Assembly (NCBI RefSeq): GCF_029582805.1
Contig: NZ_JAKKUT010000001.1
Location: forward strand, 427,068 to 491,067
Length of the DNA stretch: 64,000 nt
Source of the DNA: Candidatus Synechococcus calcipolaris G9
Lineage (GTDB): Bacteria > Cyanobacteriota > Cyanobacteriia > Thermosynechococcales > Thermosynechococcaceae
Direction of reading: 5' to 3'
In this document: positions 51,157 to 61,906 of the stretch, piece after piece
How positions within the stretch are numbered: the first letter of the stretch is position 1
Layout: every line of letters starts with the position of its first letter
Translations under genes and position numbers: made by a program
The notes under the pieces: model-generated
What the model saw: only the letters and a program-made list of their open reading frames with translations
The model's database searches: none
Told to the model about the DNA's origin: nothing

Positions 51157-51933
51157 CTAAAAGGCAGGTAGCCACTCATCCCCTCGCAGGAGACGAATTT
51201 GGGCAATGGTAAAAATTGTCGGGATAATGCGGCCATAGTTTGTAGCGATCGCCCGCCAGCCCAAATCAGCAGCGAACCAGATCCACAGAGCCGTACTGGC
51301 AAAGGCTAAAACACTCCGACCGAGGGCATACTTGGTCGCCCCCATGGCCATCCCCTTACCTACGAGGGGGGTAATGGACAGCTTATAACCCGCCAGCTTA
51401 ATGGCAAATTGACGGGCCACCTGCTGCACTAACAGGGGACGAATGAGGGAACTAACGGCGATCGCCGCACTACCTTCAAGAACTAGGCGAATGGTTTCCA
51501 CGGAAATTTTGCGGCCCTGGCTCAGTTGGGGTAAGGAGTCTTCAATTTGCGAGACAAGAACCTGGCGATCGCGATCGGGTAATTTTTGCCACATCCGCTG
51601 TAGGAGGCCCAGAAAGATTTCCAGCTCTAATTCATTAGTCGTCCAACTGGGGGAAAATTTCAGTTTCAGGTAACGACAGACCCGCATCAAGGTTTGCCGA
51701 TAGCTAATTTGTTGGCTTTGACCCTTGAGAACCGTAAGACCATCGGCGGCTAAAAAGCGAAACCGGGCCTCAATCTGATCCAGCCAATCTTGGCGATCCT
51801 GGCACTGTACCTGAATTGGATCAGGGGTCCGCAGGTAATCAATGGGATTCAGCTTCCGTCGGAAAAGAATTTCGGTCAAGTCTTGTAGTTCCTCTTCCGT
51901 TGCCAATTCCAAAGCCGCCCGTAACTCATTCAT
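51157..51933 (-). CDS. YaaW-like DUF3944/ubiquinol-cytochrome C chaperone-type protein
   Basis: A 258-residue protein. From the ATG at 51933 it reads MNELRAALELATEEELQDLTEILFRRKLNPIDYL, the YaaW N-terminal pattern. Later IRLVLEGSAAIAVSSLIRPLLVQQVARQFAIKLAGY and VGKGMAMGATKYALGRSVLAFASTALWIWFAADL give hydrophobic helices. The E. coli YaaW family has no settled function. The longer frame to 51969 adds 12 residues without a ribosome site. Confidence 0.75.
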   Translation of the reverse strand: MNELRAALELATEEELQDLTEILFRRKLNPIDYLRTPDPIQVQCQDRQDWLDQIEARFRFLAADGLTVLKGQSQQISYRQTLMRVCRYLKLKFSPSWTTNELELEIFLGLLQRMWQKLPDRDRQVLVSQIEDSLPQLSQGRKISVETIRLVLEGSAAIAVSSLIRPLLVQQVARQFAIKLAGYKLSITPLVGKGMAMGATKYALGRSVLAFASTALWIWFAADLGWRAIATNYGRIIPTIFTIAQIRLLRGDEWLPAF

Positions 51934-52126
51934 TGTGTATTTTCTCCAGGACTGAAAAGCCAGGAACAATCCATGACGATTATAAAAGCCATTTCCCTAA
52001 TTTTGGCAACAGTTTTGACAACGGATTGTCAATTTACTGGATCATAACGCCTGCCCAGAGTAACGCAAAGTAACCCAAGTGTTATTATCAAAGAGTTTAT
52101 CGCTAGAACCTGTGGGGATACCCTCA

Positions 52127-52534
52127 ATGTCTCAAGAGACTGAAACCACGACAACTGAGGCAGCACAGCCCAAAAAAACTGCTAAAAAAGAAAAGCCCCC
52201 CGCCTTAGAAGATAAGCCCTTTGGCGAATTTATGAATCAGGACTATCTACCCGCCCTCAAGGCCGCCTTCACCGCCGCCAAGATTGATGACTTCCAGGCC
52301 ACCCTAGAGGGCAATATCCTCTCTGGAGAATGGGGCGAAGGGCAGCGGCAATTTAAGCTTTATTTTCTAGATGGCACCCTACAAGGACGGAAAGCCTTCG
52401 TGGAAACAACCAATGGGATTCCCCCCAGTACCATTGAGCCGTTCCTGTGTGATGAACGCAAGATCACCCTCCCCCTACTCGTCTTTGGCGTTATGCAGCG
52501 TTTAAATGCCCAAAAGTGGCTAGGAGGTAATTAA
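52127..52534 (+). CDS. DUF2996 family protein
   Basis: A 135-residue protein with an acidic/Lys-rich Thr/Ala N-terminus and a C-terminal DUF2996 domain: DKPFGEFMNQDYLPALKAAFTAAKIDDFQATLEGNILSGEWGEGQRQFKLYFLDGTLQGRKAF. The start is the ATG at 52127. Its TAA overlaps the bcp ATG by 1 bp. The family is confined to cyanobacteria and plants and has no assigned role. Confidence 0.85.
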   Translation: MSQETETTTTEAAQPKKTAKKEKPPALEDKPFGEFMNQDYLPALKAAFTAAKIDDFQATLEGNILSGEWGEGQRQFKLYFLDGTLQGRKAFVETTNGIPPSTIEPFLCDERKITLPLLVFGVMQRLNAQKWLGGN

Positions 52535-52995
52535 TGGCTGTGGCCGTTGGCGATCGCGCCCCGGATTTTAGTCTCCCCTCAGGGACAGGTACCACCATTC
52601 ACCTCCAGGACTACATCGGCAAAAAGCCCGTCGTTCTCTATTTCTATCCCAAATCCGATACACCGGGTTGCACCGTTCAAGCCTGCTCCTTTCGGGATGC
52701 CTACACCGTTTTCCAGGAATTGGGAGCCGAAGTAATTGGTCTGAGCAATGATTCCGTTGCCGCCCAGGATCGATTTGCCAAAAACCATCAGTTGCCCTTT
52801 ATTTTGCTCAGTGACGAAGGAAATCAGGTACGGAAACTGTACGGCGTACCCGGGCCGATTTTTGGCATGGTTCCCGGCCGGGTCACTTACATCATTGACC
52901 AAGAAGGAATTGTCCGCCATATTTTTGACTCGATGCTTAACTTTTCCGCCCATGTGGATGAGTCCCTAAAAATTCTGCGGCAACTTCAGGATTAA
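52534..52995 (+). CDS. bcp: Thioredoxin-dependent peroxiredoxin (Bcp/PrxQ)
   Basis: A 153-residue PrxQ: DFSLPSGTGTTIHLQDY, VVLYFYPKSDTPGCTVQACSFRDAY with peroxidatic C46 and resolving C51 (atypical two-Cys), EVIGLSNDSVAAQDRFAKNHQLPFILLSDEG and GRVTYIIDQEGIVRHIFDS. It detoxifies peroxides at the expense of thioredoxin. It starts on the last base of the DUF2996 stop. Confidence 0.95.
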   Translation: MAVAVGDRAPDFSLPSGTGTTIHLQDYIGKKPVVLYFYPKSDTPGCTVQACSFRDAYTVFQELGAEVIGLSNDSVAAQDRFAKNHQLPFILLSDEGNQVRKLYGVPGPIFGMVPGRVTYIIDQEGIVRHIFDSMLNFSAHVDESLKILRQLQD

Positions 52996-53203
52996 CCCCC
53001 AAAATTACCCTAAGCGTGTCCGAGAATACAAATCTTTTTATTCTTTTTATGGCTTGCCCTAGCCAAGGGCCAAAGTCTGGGCTAAGATTGTAGATCCATT
53101 CAGATAGTGTTAGGGCGATCGCTTGCGTGATTACGTGCTACACCCACCTGTGTTAACGCTAAACTTTTTTCTCCATTCGTTAAGGAGCTAGGAACATACT
53201 CGC

Positions 53204-54196
53204 ATGGTCAATCAGGAACAAACCTTTGATGTGGGCTTTACGCACGCTGATTTTGCCGCCTTACTCGACAAATACGACTATCACTTTAACCCAGGAGATG
53301 TCGTCCCGGGGACAGTTTTTAGTATTGAGCCGAAGGGCGCACTGATTGACATCGGCGCAAAAACGGCTGCTTATATCCCGATTCAGGAAATGTCGATCAA
53401 TCGGATTGATACCCCTGAGGAAGTGCTGCAATCCAATGAAACCCGTGAATTTTTCATCCTCGCCGATGAGAACGAAGACGGTCAGCTTACCCTTTCCATT
53501 CGTCGCATTGAGTATATGCGGGCCTGGGAACGGGTGCGGCAATTACAGGCGGAGGATGCCACGGTGCGCTCCCAGGTCTTTGCCACCAATCGGGGGGGAG
53601 CCTTGGTGCGGATTGAAGGTCTACGGGGCTTTATTCCCGGCTCCCACATCAGTACCCGTGTCAATAAAGAAGAACTGGTGGGTGAAGAACTGCCCCTCAA
53701 GTTTCTAGAGGTGGATGAAGAGCGGAATCGCCTCGTTCTCAGCCATCGTCGCGCCCTCGTTGAGCGGAAGATGAACAAGCTAGAAGTCAGCGAAGTGGTG
53801 GTGGGAACCGTGCGCGGTATTAAACCCTACGGTGCCTTTATTGATATTGGTGGCGTGAGTGGTCTTCTCCACATTTCCGAAATTTCCCATGACCACATTG
53901 ATACGCCCCACAGTGTCTTTAATGTCAATGATCAACTCAAGGTGATGATTATTGATCTAGATGCGGAGCGGGGTCGGATTTCCCTTTCCACCAAGCAACT
54001 GGAACCGGAAGCGGGAGATATGGTCAAGAATCCCCAGCTTGTCTACGAAAAAGCGGAAGAAATGGCGGAAAAATATCGGGAAGAACTGCGTATGAAAGCA
54101 GAGGCTGCCCGGATGCCCGTAGAGGCGATCGCCGAGGACGAATCGGAATCCTTCAGCAGTGATAGTGAAGAAGAAGCCATCCTCCAAGAAGCCTAA
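53204..54196 (+). CDS. rpsA: 30S ribosomal protein S1 (cyanobacterial short form)
   Basis: A 330-residue S1 with three S1 RNA-binding domains (about 36-105, 123-187 and 201-269), against six in E. coli. Key segments are [50 protein letters not shown] and [31 protein letters not shown] Ser/Glu-rich tail ends it. It helps load mRNA lacking strong Shine-Dalgarno sequences. The 3' end overlaps the pdxA start by 38 bp. Confidence 0.95.
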   Translation: MVNQEQTFDVGFTHADFAALLDKYDYHFNPGDVVPGTVFSIEPKGALIDIGAKTAAYIPIQEMSINRIDTPEEVLQSNETREFFILADENEDGQLTLSIRRIEYMRAWERVRQLQAEDATVRSQVFATNRGGALVRIEGLRGFIPGSHISTRVNKEELVGEELPLKFLEVDEERNRLVLSHRRALVERKMNKLEVSEVVVGTVRGIKPYGAFIDIGGVSGLLHISEISHDHIDTPHSVFNVNDQLKVMIIDLDAERGRISLSTKQLEPEAGDMVKNPQLVYEKAEEMAEKYREELRMKAEAARMPVEAIAEDESESFSSDSEEEAILQEA

Positions 54197-55226
54197 ATCT
54201 AAGAGGCTTAAGCCTCGCCTAGCCCTAACTCTGGGGGATCCTGCTGGAATTGGCCCAGAAATTATCCTTAAGGCCCTCACACCTACTGGGGGCCTTGATT
54301 CGGATGGTCTATCTGCCATTACCATCTTTGGTAGTCGTCGGATTTTAGAGCAAACTTACATCCAACTCCGCCAGCAAGGTCAAGACCCTATTGATCCTGC
54401 CTCCTTGACCATTGTGGATTTGGAGACGGCGGCGTTCATTGAACCGGGCCAGCCCAGTGTTGCCAGTGGAGCCGCTAGTTTTGCCTATCTGGATCAGGCC
54501 ATTGGCCGCACTCTAGGGGGAGAGTTTGATGGGATTGTCACCGCTCCCATTAGTAAGGCGACCTGGAAAACAGCGGGCTACGATTATCCGGGGCAAACCG
54601 AAGTGTTGGCGGAGCGGGCAGAAGCAGCGGCGGTGGGAATGCTCTTTTTAGGGCGATCGCCACGCACGGATTGGGTCTTGCGAACCTTGCTGGCTACTAC
54701 CCACATTCCCCTGCGGAGGGTTCCTGATCGCCTAACTCCAGACCTTCTTAGCCAAAAATTAGATCTACTCATTCAGGTTTTATCTGAATCCCTCGGGCTA
54801 ACAACCCCCAGAATTGCCCTGCCTGGATTAAATCCCCACAGTGGCGAACAGGGGCAATTGGGTCAGGAAGAAATCACGTGGTTGATTCCCTGGCTAGAGG
54901 ACAAACGGCGGCAATATCCCCAGGTGACATTGGTGGGGCCGGTTCCCCCGGATACCCTATGGATTGGAGCCGCCCAGGCCTGGGGAGCCACGTCTAATGA
55001 TGGAATCACCTATCCTGCCTACGATGCCTATTTAGCCCTCTACCATGATCAGGGGTTAATTCCGGTGAAGATGTTAGCCTTTGCGGAAGCGGTGAATACT
55101 ACCATCGGCCTACCCTTTATTCGTACCTCGCCGGACCATGGTACAGCCTTTGATATTGCCGGCCAAGGAATCGCCAGTTCCCGTAGTTTAGAGGCGGCGA
55201 TCGCCTGGGCCGCAGAGCTTGCCTGA
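54159..55226 (+). CDS. pdxA: 4-hydroxythreonine-4-phosphate dehydrogenase
   Basis: A PdxA of about 355 residues in pyridoxal 5'-phosphate biosynthesis. [20 protein letters not shown] at the start, [76 protein letters not shown] (His metal ligand) and [15 protein letters not shown] are family motifs. It starts at GTG 54159 or 54165, inside the end of rpsA in another frame, so translational coupling is likely. A Lys-rich N-terminus of 20 residues precedes the core. Confidence 0.93.
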   Translation: MIVKKKPSSKKPKSKRLKPRLALTLGDPAGIGPEIILKALTPTGGLDSDGLSAITIFGSRRILEQTYIQLRQQGQDPIDPASLTIVDLETAAFIEPGQPSVASGAASFAYLDQAIGRTLGGEFDGIVTAPISKATWKTAGYDYPGQTEVLAERAEAAAVGMLFLGRSPRTDWVLRTLLATTHIPLRRVPDRLTPDLLSQKLDLLIQVLSESLGLTTPRIALPGLNPHSGEQGQLGQEEITWLIPWLEDKRRQYPQVTLVGPVPPDTLWIGAAQAWGATSNDGITYPAYDAYLALYHDQGLIPVKMLAFAEAVNTTIGLPFIRTSPDHGTAFDIAGQGIASSRSLEAAIAWAAELA

Positions 55227-55294
55227 GCCACCCCAAGGGATTCAGCCCCCAAAACCACGTAAAATGAGCAGAGGGTGTTTATTTTGTTTGATCT

Positions 55295-55705
55295 ATGGCG
55301 AGTCGCCGTCCCCGCAGTCAAGACACAATCCTCAGTATCCTCAAGGTTTTAGCACGGCCCATTTCTGCCCAAGATCTCTATATTGAATTGCGTACCCAAA
55401 ATCAACCCTTGGGTTTAGCAACGGTCTACCGAGGCTTGGATTCCCTGAAAGTGAGTGGTGTCGTTCAAGCCCGGCCCCTGGCCAGTGGCGAAGTTGTTTA
55501 TAGCCTGGTTCAACAGGATCAGCACCATTTAACCTGTCTACAGTGTGGTGTATCCATCCCCATCCATGTCTGCCCCGTCCAAGAACTTGAGTCGGAATTA
55601 CGGCGATCTCAGCAGTTTGAAATTTATTACCATACCCTAGAGTTTTTTGGTCTTTGTAAAAATTGCCAAGCACAGATGCAACTATCGGCTACCGTGGATT
55701 CCTAG
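55295..55705 (+). CDS. Fur-family metalloregulator, probably Zur
   Basis: A 136-residue Fur-family repressor. The winged helix SRRPRSQDTILSILKVLARPISAQDLYIELRTQNQPLGLATVYRGLDSL is followed by a metal-binding dimer domain. HHLTCLQCGVSIPIHVCPV and FGLCKNCQAQ give two CxxC pairs for structural zinc. Short length and lack of an extra Cys cluster favour Zur over Fur or PerR, but this cannot be settled from sequence. Confidence 0.87.
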   Translation: MASRRPRSQDTILSILKVLARPISAQDLYIELRTQNQPLGLATVYRGLDSLKVSGVVQARPLASGEVVYSLVQQDQHHLTCLQCGVSIPIHVCPVQELESELRRSQQFEIYYHTLEFFGLCKNCQAQMQLSATVDS

Positions 55706-55757
55706 GGTTTCTGAGGATGGTATGGTCTATGTCATATATCAGGCAGTGGAGCGGGTG

Positions 55758-55946
55758 ATGGATCAACTAACGACCCAATTTGTCTGTCTCCGTTTACCCC
55801 TAGAACGCCCACCCCTAGCTCTCCAAAAGACTATTGTTCAGGCCCTAGAGGAGTACGGTACTCCCTTACGTTGGGCCATTACCAGGATTGAAGGAGATCA
55901 GGTGGTGATTGAGGCCGTTGTCTTGGTAACGACCCAGGTAAAATAG
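55758..55946 (+). CDS. Small conserved cyanobacterial hypothetical protein
   Basis: A 62-residue protein MDQLTTQFVCLRLPLERPPL with QALEEYGTPLRWAITRIEGDQVVIEAVVLV. The ATG at 55758 has GGAG upstream. The longer frame from 55647 overlaps the Fur-family gene in another phase. I recognise it only as a short cyanobacterial hypothetical. Confidence 0.6.
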   Translation: MDQLTTQFVCLRLPLERPPLALQKTIVQALEEYGTPLRWAITRIEGDQVVIEAVVLVTTQVK

Positions 55947-56032
55947 GGAACGGAGACTAGAAAACCCTAAGCTACTAAAAAGCTATTAAAAACTAAGCTA
56001 CTACTGGCGATCGCTACTGAGGATGCCCCCCA

Positions 56033-57019
56033 ATGGATTTGGTTACGCTTGAAAATTGGCTGGATAATGCCGCTTTTGCAATTTTATTTCTAACAATGCT
56101 CATCTACTGGGGGGGGGCCGCGTTTCCCCGATTTGACTGGTTGCCCAGTCTAGGTCGCACTGGCATGGCGATCGCCAATCTATGTATTGCCGGCCTTTTG
56201 CTATCCCGTTGGCTGGAGGGGGGCTATTTCCCCATTAGTAATCTCTATGAGTCCCTCTTTTTTCTCTGTTGGGGCTTGACGACCATGCATCTTGTGGCCG
56301 AGAGCATTAGTGGCAATCCCTTAGTGGGGGTGGTGACGGCTCCTGTGGCCATGGGGATTACCGCCTTTGCCGCCCTGTCCTTGCCCCCGGACATGCAAAC
56401 CTCCGCCCCCCTGGTTCCCGCCTTAAAATCCAATTGGTTAATGATGCATGTGAGTGTGATGATGCTCAGTTATGCCACATTGATGGTCGGCTCCCTGCTG
56501 GCGATCGCCTTTTTAGTCGTGACCTGGGGGAAACCCATCGAACTGAAAGGGAGTTCCATTGGCACCGGTGGCTTCCGCTCGGTCAAATCCTCTGCTCAGG
56601 TGTCCTCTCCTGGGGAACCGGATCCCAGTGCCCCCCTAAGCAACACAGGGGGAACGGCTCTCTTGACTGCGGCCACCCCAACCCTTTCCATTCAGCGTTT
56701 AACGTTGGCTGAAACCTTAGATAATCTCAGCTATCGCATGATCGGCCTGGGATTTCCCCTCTTAACCATTGGCATTATTTCTGGGGCAGTTTGGGCCAAT
56801 GAAGCCTGGGGTGCGCCCTGGAGTTGGGATCCCAAGGAAACCTGGGCCTTGATTGTTTGGCTTGTCTTTGCCGCCTATCTCCATGCCCGGATTACCCGCG
56901 ACTGGCAGGGTCGTCGTCCGGCGATTTTAGCCACGGGAGGATTTGTCGTGGTTTGGATTTGCTACCTAGGGGTTAATCTCCTCGGCAAGGGGTTACATTC
57001 CTATGGCTGGTTTTTCTAG
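56033..57019 (+). CDS. ccsA: System II cytochrome c biogenesis protein CcsA
   Basis: A 328-residue membrane protein with about eight helices. The WWD heme-handling signature is [29 protein letters not shown] (about 265-293). Conserved His sit in [21 protein letters not shown] and GKGLHSYGW. With Ccs1/CcsB it delivers and attaches heme to apocytochromes c on the lumen side. A Ser/Pro-rich cytosolic loop (about 175-225) is unusually long. It is 32 bp from tilS. Confidence 0.93.
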   Translation: MDLVTLENWLDNAAFAILFLTMLIYWGGAAFPRFDWLPSLGRTGMAIANLCIAGLLLSRWLEGGYFPISNLYESLFFLCWGLTTMHLVAESISGNPLVGVVTAPVAMGITAFAALSLPPDMQTSAPLVPALKSNWLMMHVSVMMLSYATLMVGSLLAIAFLVVTWGKPIELKGSSIGTGGFRSVKSSAQVSSPGEPDPSAPLSNTGGTALLTAATPTLSIQRLTLAETLDNLSYRMIGLGFPLLTIGIISGAVWANEAWGAPWSWDPKETWALIVWLVFAAYLHARITRDWQGRRPAILATGGFVVVWICYLGVNLLGKGLHSYGWFF

Positions 57020-57050
57020 GGGTTAGTTTTTCTACATCCTTGGGGTTGCC

Positions 57051-58031
57051 ATGGCTTGGGGATGGGTTCAGGCCCGTTTACATCAATTGTTACGCCAACA
57101 CCCCTGGTTGCCCCCCCATGGCTCCCTTTTGATTGGCGTTTCCGGTGGTCAGGATTCCCTTTGTTTGCTACGGCTCCTCATTGATTTACAGCCCCATTGG
57201 CATTGGTCATTGCAGGTGGTGCATTGCAACCATGGTTGGCGAGAGGATGCCCAAGCCAATGCCGAGTTTGTCCAAACCCTAAGTGAAACCTGGGGAGTGA
57301 CCTGTCGAGTGGCGATCGCCCCTCCAGAGATTAAAACTCAAAAAACCGAAGCGGCGGCGCGGGCATGGCGATATCAGGTCTTCACAGAGATGGCCCAAGG
57401 GCAAAACTGCTCCCATGTGGTCACGGGCCATACCGCCAGTGATCAAGCGGAAACGGTGTTATTGAATTTGCTGCGGGGCAGCGGTTTGGATGGCCTATCC
57501 AGTTTGACCTGGCAGCGATCGCTTACCCCAGAGATTAGTTTGGTGCGCCCCCTGCTATGGATAACTAGGGATGAAACCGCCAGCTTTTGTCAAGGCCAGG
57601 GTATTTCCCCTTGGCCCGATGCCACCAATGAGCAACTCACCTATCGCCGCAACCGCATCCGCCAGGAATTGATCCCCTACCTGCAAGAACATTTCAATGC
57701 CCAGGTTGAACCGGCCCTTGCCCGCACATCTGACCTCCTCCAAGGCGATCGGGAGTACTTGGAAGCCCAGGCCCTAGCTCTCCGTCTTACCCTAGAGCAG
57801 AGCCATCCCCCTGGTCTACATCGGGTCATGCTGGGCCAGGCCCATCTGGCTTTACAACGCCGAGTTGTGCGGCAATTTTTGCAGCAGCACCTATCACGGA
57901 GATCAAATTATGCCCAAATCGCAAAATTTCTCCACCTCCTCACGGCCCCTAACCATAGCCAGACCGATCCCTTTCCTGGTGGGGCGATCGCCCGCGTTGA
58001 TCACCCCTGGATTCAGTTGATTTTTCCCTGA
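57051..58031 (+). CDS. tilS: tRNA(Ile)-lysidine synthetase
   Basis: A 326-residue N-type ATP pyrophosphatase that converts C34 of tRNA-Ile(CAU) to lysidine. The PP-loop is LLIGVSGGQDSLCLLRLL (about 26-43). VVHCNHGWREDAQANAEF, VTGHTASDQAETVLLNLLRGSGLDGL and WPDATNEQLTYRRNRIRQELIPYL complete the TilS core. The C-terminal domain is short, as in other cyanobacteria. It lies between ccsA and glnB. Confidence 0.95.
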   Translation: MAWGWVQARLHQLLRQHPWLPPHGSLLIGVSGGQDSLCLLRLLIDLQPHWHWSLQVVHCNHGWREDAQANAEFVQTLSETWGVTCRVAIAPPEIKTQKTEAAARAWRYQVFTEMAQGQNCSHVVTGHTASDQAETVLLNLLRGSGLDGLSSLTWQRSLTPEISLVRPLLWITRDETASFCQGQGISPWPDATNEQLTYRRNRIRQELIPYLQEHFNAQVEPALARTSDLLQGDREYLEAQALALRLTLEQSHPPGLHRVMLGQAHLALQRRVVRQFLQQHLSRRSNYAQIAKFLHLLTAPNHSQTDPFPGGAIARVDHPWIQLIFP

Positions 58032-58045
58032 CTTCTCGGAATAGT

Positions 58046-58059
58046 GTATCGAATGCTAC
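58046..58059 (+). promoter_or_regulatory. NtcA-type box (GTA-N8-TAC) upstream of glnB
   Basis: GTA (58046-58048) and TAC (58057-58059) separated by eight bases match the NtcA consensus. A -10-like TAGATA begins 23 bp downstream (58083), close to the 22-bp spacing of NtcA-activated promoters, and no -35 is visible. glnB is a known NtcA target in cyanobacteria, so nitrogen control is likely. The imperfect -10 lowers certainty. Confidence 0.6.
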
Positions 58060-58089
58060 AAGTCAGAGGAGTTTGACAATGGTAGATAA

Positions 58090-58482
<393 letters not shown>

Positions 58483-58517
58483 AATAGTTCATAGTTTTGT
58501 TTTTAAGACCCATTTCC

Positions 58518-60557
58518 CTAGGGCCAATCCTGCCAATTCTCATTAAAAATGGACATCCCTGGAAAGGCAATGGGGTTTTCGTTTTCCTGAAGGCGATGCT
58601 GAAGCCGAGCTAAGTGGGGACTGTACAGGGGTAGGGGATCCGTTAGTTCATGGGGACGAATTTGGTGTTGTAGGACGTAGGCAGCAGTGGTACCGGCCCC
58701 GGCTCCCATGGACCATTCAATGGACTGGACTCGATAGGCAGCGGCGGCAATGTGACCCATGGCAATATTTTTACCGGTGACAATTAAATTATTCACCTTG
58801 GGCGGGATCAGCGATCGCAGCGGAACTTGAAAGGGATAGGTTTCACTAGCCCCCTGCCGTTCGCCGGGCCGTTCAATATTACCTGGGCGCTCGGGGGGAG
58901 AGTCAAGCATACAGGGATGAAAATCAATGGGGTAATGGCCAATGCCAATACTGTCAGGATAGAGTCGCGATCGCCTGCGCCAATTGATTTGCTCCAAAGA
59001 GCGATTTCCTAAAAGCAGATCAATACCCCCCAGACCTCCCATCAGGGCCGCTAGTTCACGATACATGGCCGGGGGTAAATGCTGACGGTAGTAGTCATCC
59101 CCAGGATAGTTTTTCCGGGATATGTCAATTTCATCAATATCAAATCCCTGGGGCCAGGCCGGACTATAGCGGCCAATGAGTCGCCGTCCTTCCCGGATAT
59201 AGGGGAATTTAGAAAGACCGTGCATTGTTCCCATGGGGGAATCCAAACCACTTAGGTAACGTAGGTAAGGATTAGGCTGTTTGATGCCTGGGCCCAATTT
59301 AGAATCGGTTGTTCCTGCAACTAGCCAATAAAAATAACCCTGAGCTAATTCTTCTCCTCCCCGTAAGCTTTCAATACGGTAGCCCCCTTGCCATTGCCCC
59401 GGCTCTAACTGTCCTTGGGCTATCAACTGAGATCGGGTCAGCAAGAGATTATCTTCAGGGGTTCCCGGGCCATAATCATTGCCACCGCCCCAGTTTTGCA
59501 TAGAAATATCCCCTGGCGTCACGGAGCGAAAATCCTGGCCCGGTTTTGCACTATAGATGCGGCGATAGCTAAAAACTAACTCAGGTTCTTGACCATAGCG
59601 GGGTAAATCAAAACTATAAAAGGGTTCGTACTGGGGATAGAAGGGGGGCATCTCTGGGGTCTGGGCCTGGTCAGTGGCAACCATGGCAAAGGTATAGGTG
59701 AAAGCTTGGGGGCAGTAGGGATAGGCAGAGGTACTCGATGCCGAGGGATTACTAGCCGTTAGGGGATCAATACCCAGACGGTAGGGAATATCCGCCAAGG
59801 CTAAAATTTCTCCGGTTTCCGTCGCTTCAATGACGATCCAATCCCCCTGATCGCGGGGTACAAATTGAATGAGTTGTTTACTAAATAGCTCAGAGTCCTC
59901 AATCTTGTAAGCATCGGCTAGGGTGTGGGAGAGGGGATAGGTATTCAGGGGAGGGGCATTGGCGGCAGGCTTGTGTTGAATCCCTAGGACAGACGTTACA
60001 AGCATTCCGGTGGTATCCTGCGGATCCGCTGCCATCGTCAGGTCTTTAACAACCGTATTCAGAAAGAGTTTTAGGGTTCCCCGGTGTTGACGTTGCCGCT
60101 CTTGCAGCATCTCCATAATCACGTGATGCCCCTGGGCTGGTAAAAAGCAAACTAAACTGACCCAGCAATCCCCTGGGCGTGGATTCTGATTGAGTTCAAT
60201 TAACCGCGATCGCAGGTGATTATAGCCCTGGGGAAAAAATAGGCGTTCCCGTTGTCGGGGCCGTTCATCCAAGGCCGATGTACCCTGGGCGGAAATTTGC
60301 CCGCCGAGCCAGTCGGTCAGTTCGGTCAGACAAACCGTTTGTCCTTGGCGTAAAACTTCATCGACGGCAGCAGCACCAGCCAATCCGCCGCCAATGACTA
60401 AAACATCACACTCGACTTGCTTAACCGATTGTCCCGAATCAGGTTGGGTTGCTTGGGTAGGGGACAACCCCAGACTGAACACTGCCCCTAGGATCATTGA
60501 AAATAGGGCGATCGCAGGTATCTTTTTGGGAATGAACAAAAGTATGAAGGCAGCCAC
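58518..60557 (-). CDS. FAD-dependent oxidoreductase (FAD_oxidored type), exported
   Basis: A 679-residue protein starting at a GTG. An N-terminal signal or anchor (IPAIALFSMILGAVFSLGLSP) is followed by the Rossmann motif CDVLVIGGGLAGAAAVDEVLRQG and LTELTDWLGGQISAQGTSALD. WIVIEATETGEILALADIPYRLG and LIVTGKNIAMGHIAAAAYRVQSIEWSMGAGAGTTAAYVL are the family's central and C-terminal FAD contacts. Such proteins are common in cyanobacteria. The substrate is unknown. Confidence 0.85.
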   Translation of the reverse strand: MAAFILLFIPKKIPAIALFSMILGAVFSLGLSPTQATQPDSGQSVKQVECDVLVIGGGLAGAAAVDEVLRQGQTVCLTELTDWLGGQISAQGTSALDERPRQRERLFFPQGYNHLRSRLIELNQNPRPGDCWVSLVCFLPAQGHHVIMEMLQERQRQHRGTLKLFLNTVVKDLTMAADPQDTTGMLVTSVLGIQHKPAANAPPLNTYPLSHTLADAYKIEDSELFSKQLIQFVPRDQGDWIVIEATETGEILALADIPYRLGIDPLTASNPSASSTSAYPYCPQAFTYTFAMVATDQAQTPEMPPFYPQYEPFYSFDLPRYGQEPELVFSYRRIYSAKPGQDFRSVTPGDISMQNWGGGNDYGPGTPEDNLLLTRSQLIAQGQLEPGQWQGGYRIESLRGGEELAQGYFYWLVAGTTDSKLGPGIKQPNPYLRYLSGLDSPMGTMHGLSKFPYIREGRRLIGRYSPAWPQGFDIDEIDISRKNYPGDDYYRQHLPPAMYRELAALMGGLGGIDLLLGNRSLEQINWRRRSRLYPDSIGIGHYPIDFHPCMLDSPPERPGNIERPGERQGASETYPFQVPLRSLIPPKVNNLIVTGKNIAMGHIAAAAYRVQSIEWSMGAGAGTTAAYVLQHQIRPHELTDPLPLYSPHLARLQHRLQENENPIAFPGMSIFNENWQDWP

Positions 60558-60607
60558 AGCACCAGCTTAATCACAAACCATCATTCGCAATGGGGGACAA
60601 CCGAATG

Positions 60608-61783
60608 TTAGCTGACCTTGGCTAGATGGAGCACAACACCCAAACCTGCCCCCATGTCTTCCGGGCTAACTTTGCCATCATTGTTGGCATCTAGGGCATC
60701 AAAGACGGCATCGGTTCCTAGCCACTCTTCGCGGGTAATGGTGCCATCGCCATCAAGATCATAGACATGGAAGAGGTCTTGCGCTGCATGGCTAATCACA
60801 GCCCCCCCATCTAAACGGGCTAACTGCCGGGCCAGCATATCCTCTAGGGTTTCTAGGGCTTTTGTAAAACCTTTAATTCCCTCATCTAGTTTTTCCGAAG
60901 CCATCTTATCTTGGGCGTGCATCTGATCAAAGGTGGCCTTATCCATGGTGAGTTTTTCAATATCCATGGCAGCAGATGTGCTGGCATCTAGCTTGCGGGG
61001 AAGATCCGCTTCGGTGGTTTGTAACTCCTTGAGCAGGGCGGGAGAAATGGTGAGGAGATCACAGCCCGCTAATTCAGTAATTTCACCAATATTGCGGAAG
61101 CTGGCTCCCATCACTTCGGTGGAGTAGCCGAATTTTTTGTAGTAGTTGTAAATTTGTGTTACGGAGATCACGCCTGGATCCTCCGGGGCGGGATAGCTAC
61201 TGCGGCCCGTATTCTTTTTGTGCCAATCTAAAATTCGTCCCACAAAGGGAGAAATCAATGTTGCCCCCGCTTCCGCACAGGCGATCGCCTGGTGGAGGCC
61301 AAATAGGAGGGTGAGATTACAGTGGATTCCTTCTTTTTCGAGAATTTCTGCGGCCTTGATTCCTTCCCAGGTGGAGGCAATTTTGATCAAGACGCGATCG
61401 GGGCCGATTCCGGCGGCGGCATACTGGGCAATCAGCTCCCGCGCTTTGGCGACGGTGGCATCGGTATCGTAGGATAGACGGGCATCAACTTCGGTGGATA
61501 CACGGCCAGGAATGATTTGCAGAATTTTTAGGCCAAAGGCCACGGCCAGGCGATCGAAGGCCAGGGAGACCACCTGCTGTTGGGGCGCACCAGAGCCAGC
61601 ATCGGCCTTAGCCTTGAGCAGGGTTTCATCCACAATGGATTGGTACTCCGCCATCTGGGCCGCAGCGGTAATTAACGAAGGATTGGTGGTTGCGTCCCGG
61701 GGGGTAAACTTTTCAATGGCTTGAATATCACCTGTATCGGCGACAACAATGGTCATTTGCCGCAGTTGATCCAGAAGATTCAT
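60608..61783 (-). CDS. tal: Transaldolase with C-terminal EF-hand pair
   Basis: A 391-residue protein. Residues about 1-325 are a TalB-type transaldolase: [66 protein letters not shown] with the Schiff-base Lys, [33 protein letters not shown]. The tail adds two EF-hands, [12 protein letters not shown] (342-353) and [12 protein letters not shown] (365-376), with all calcium-ligand positions filled. Cyanobacterial transaldolases with this extension are known, but calcium control of the pentose phosphate pathway is not proven. Confidence 0.94.
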   Translation of the reverse strand: MNLLDQLRQMTIVVADTGDIQAIEKFTPRDATTNPSLITAAAQMAEYQSIVDETLLKAKADAGSGAPQQQVVSLAFDRLAVAFGLKILQIIPGRVSTEVDARLSYDTDATVAKARELIAQYAAAGIGPDRVLIKIASTWEGIKAAEILEKEGIHCNLTLLFGLHQAIACAEAGATLISPFVGRILDWHKKNTGRSSYPAPEDPGVISVTQIYNYYKKFGYSTEVMGASFRNIGEITELAGCDLLTISPALLKELQTTEADLPRKLDASTSAAMDIEKLTMDKATFDQMHAQDKMASEKLDEGIKGFTKALETLEDMLARQLARLDGGAVISHAAQDLFHVYDLDGDGTITREEWLGTDAVFDALDANNDGKVSPEDMGAGLGVVLHLAKVS

Positions 61784-61906
61784 GGGTTAGGTCTCCAGTC
61801 GTTATTTCTACTTTACCCAAGACTTTTGATCCATGGGCAGAACATAACAACAACTTAAGAAGTTCCCTAGACGCTCCCTAGGCGTTTGATGACCTTGGCG
61901 GAAAAT

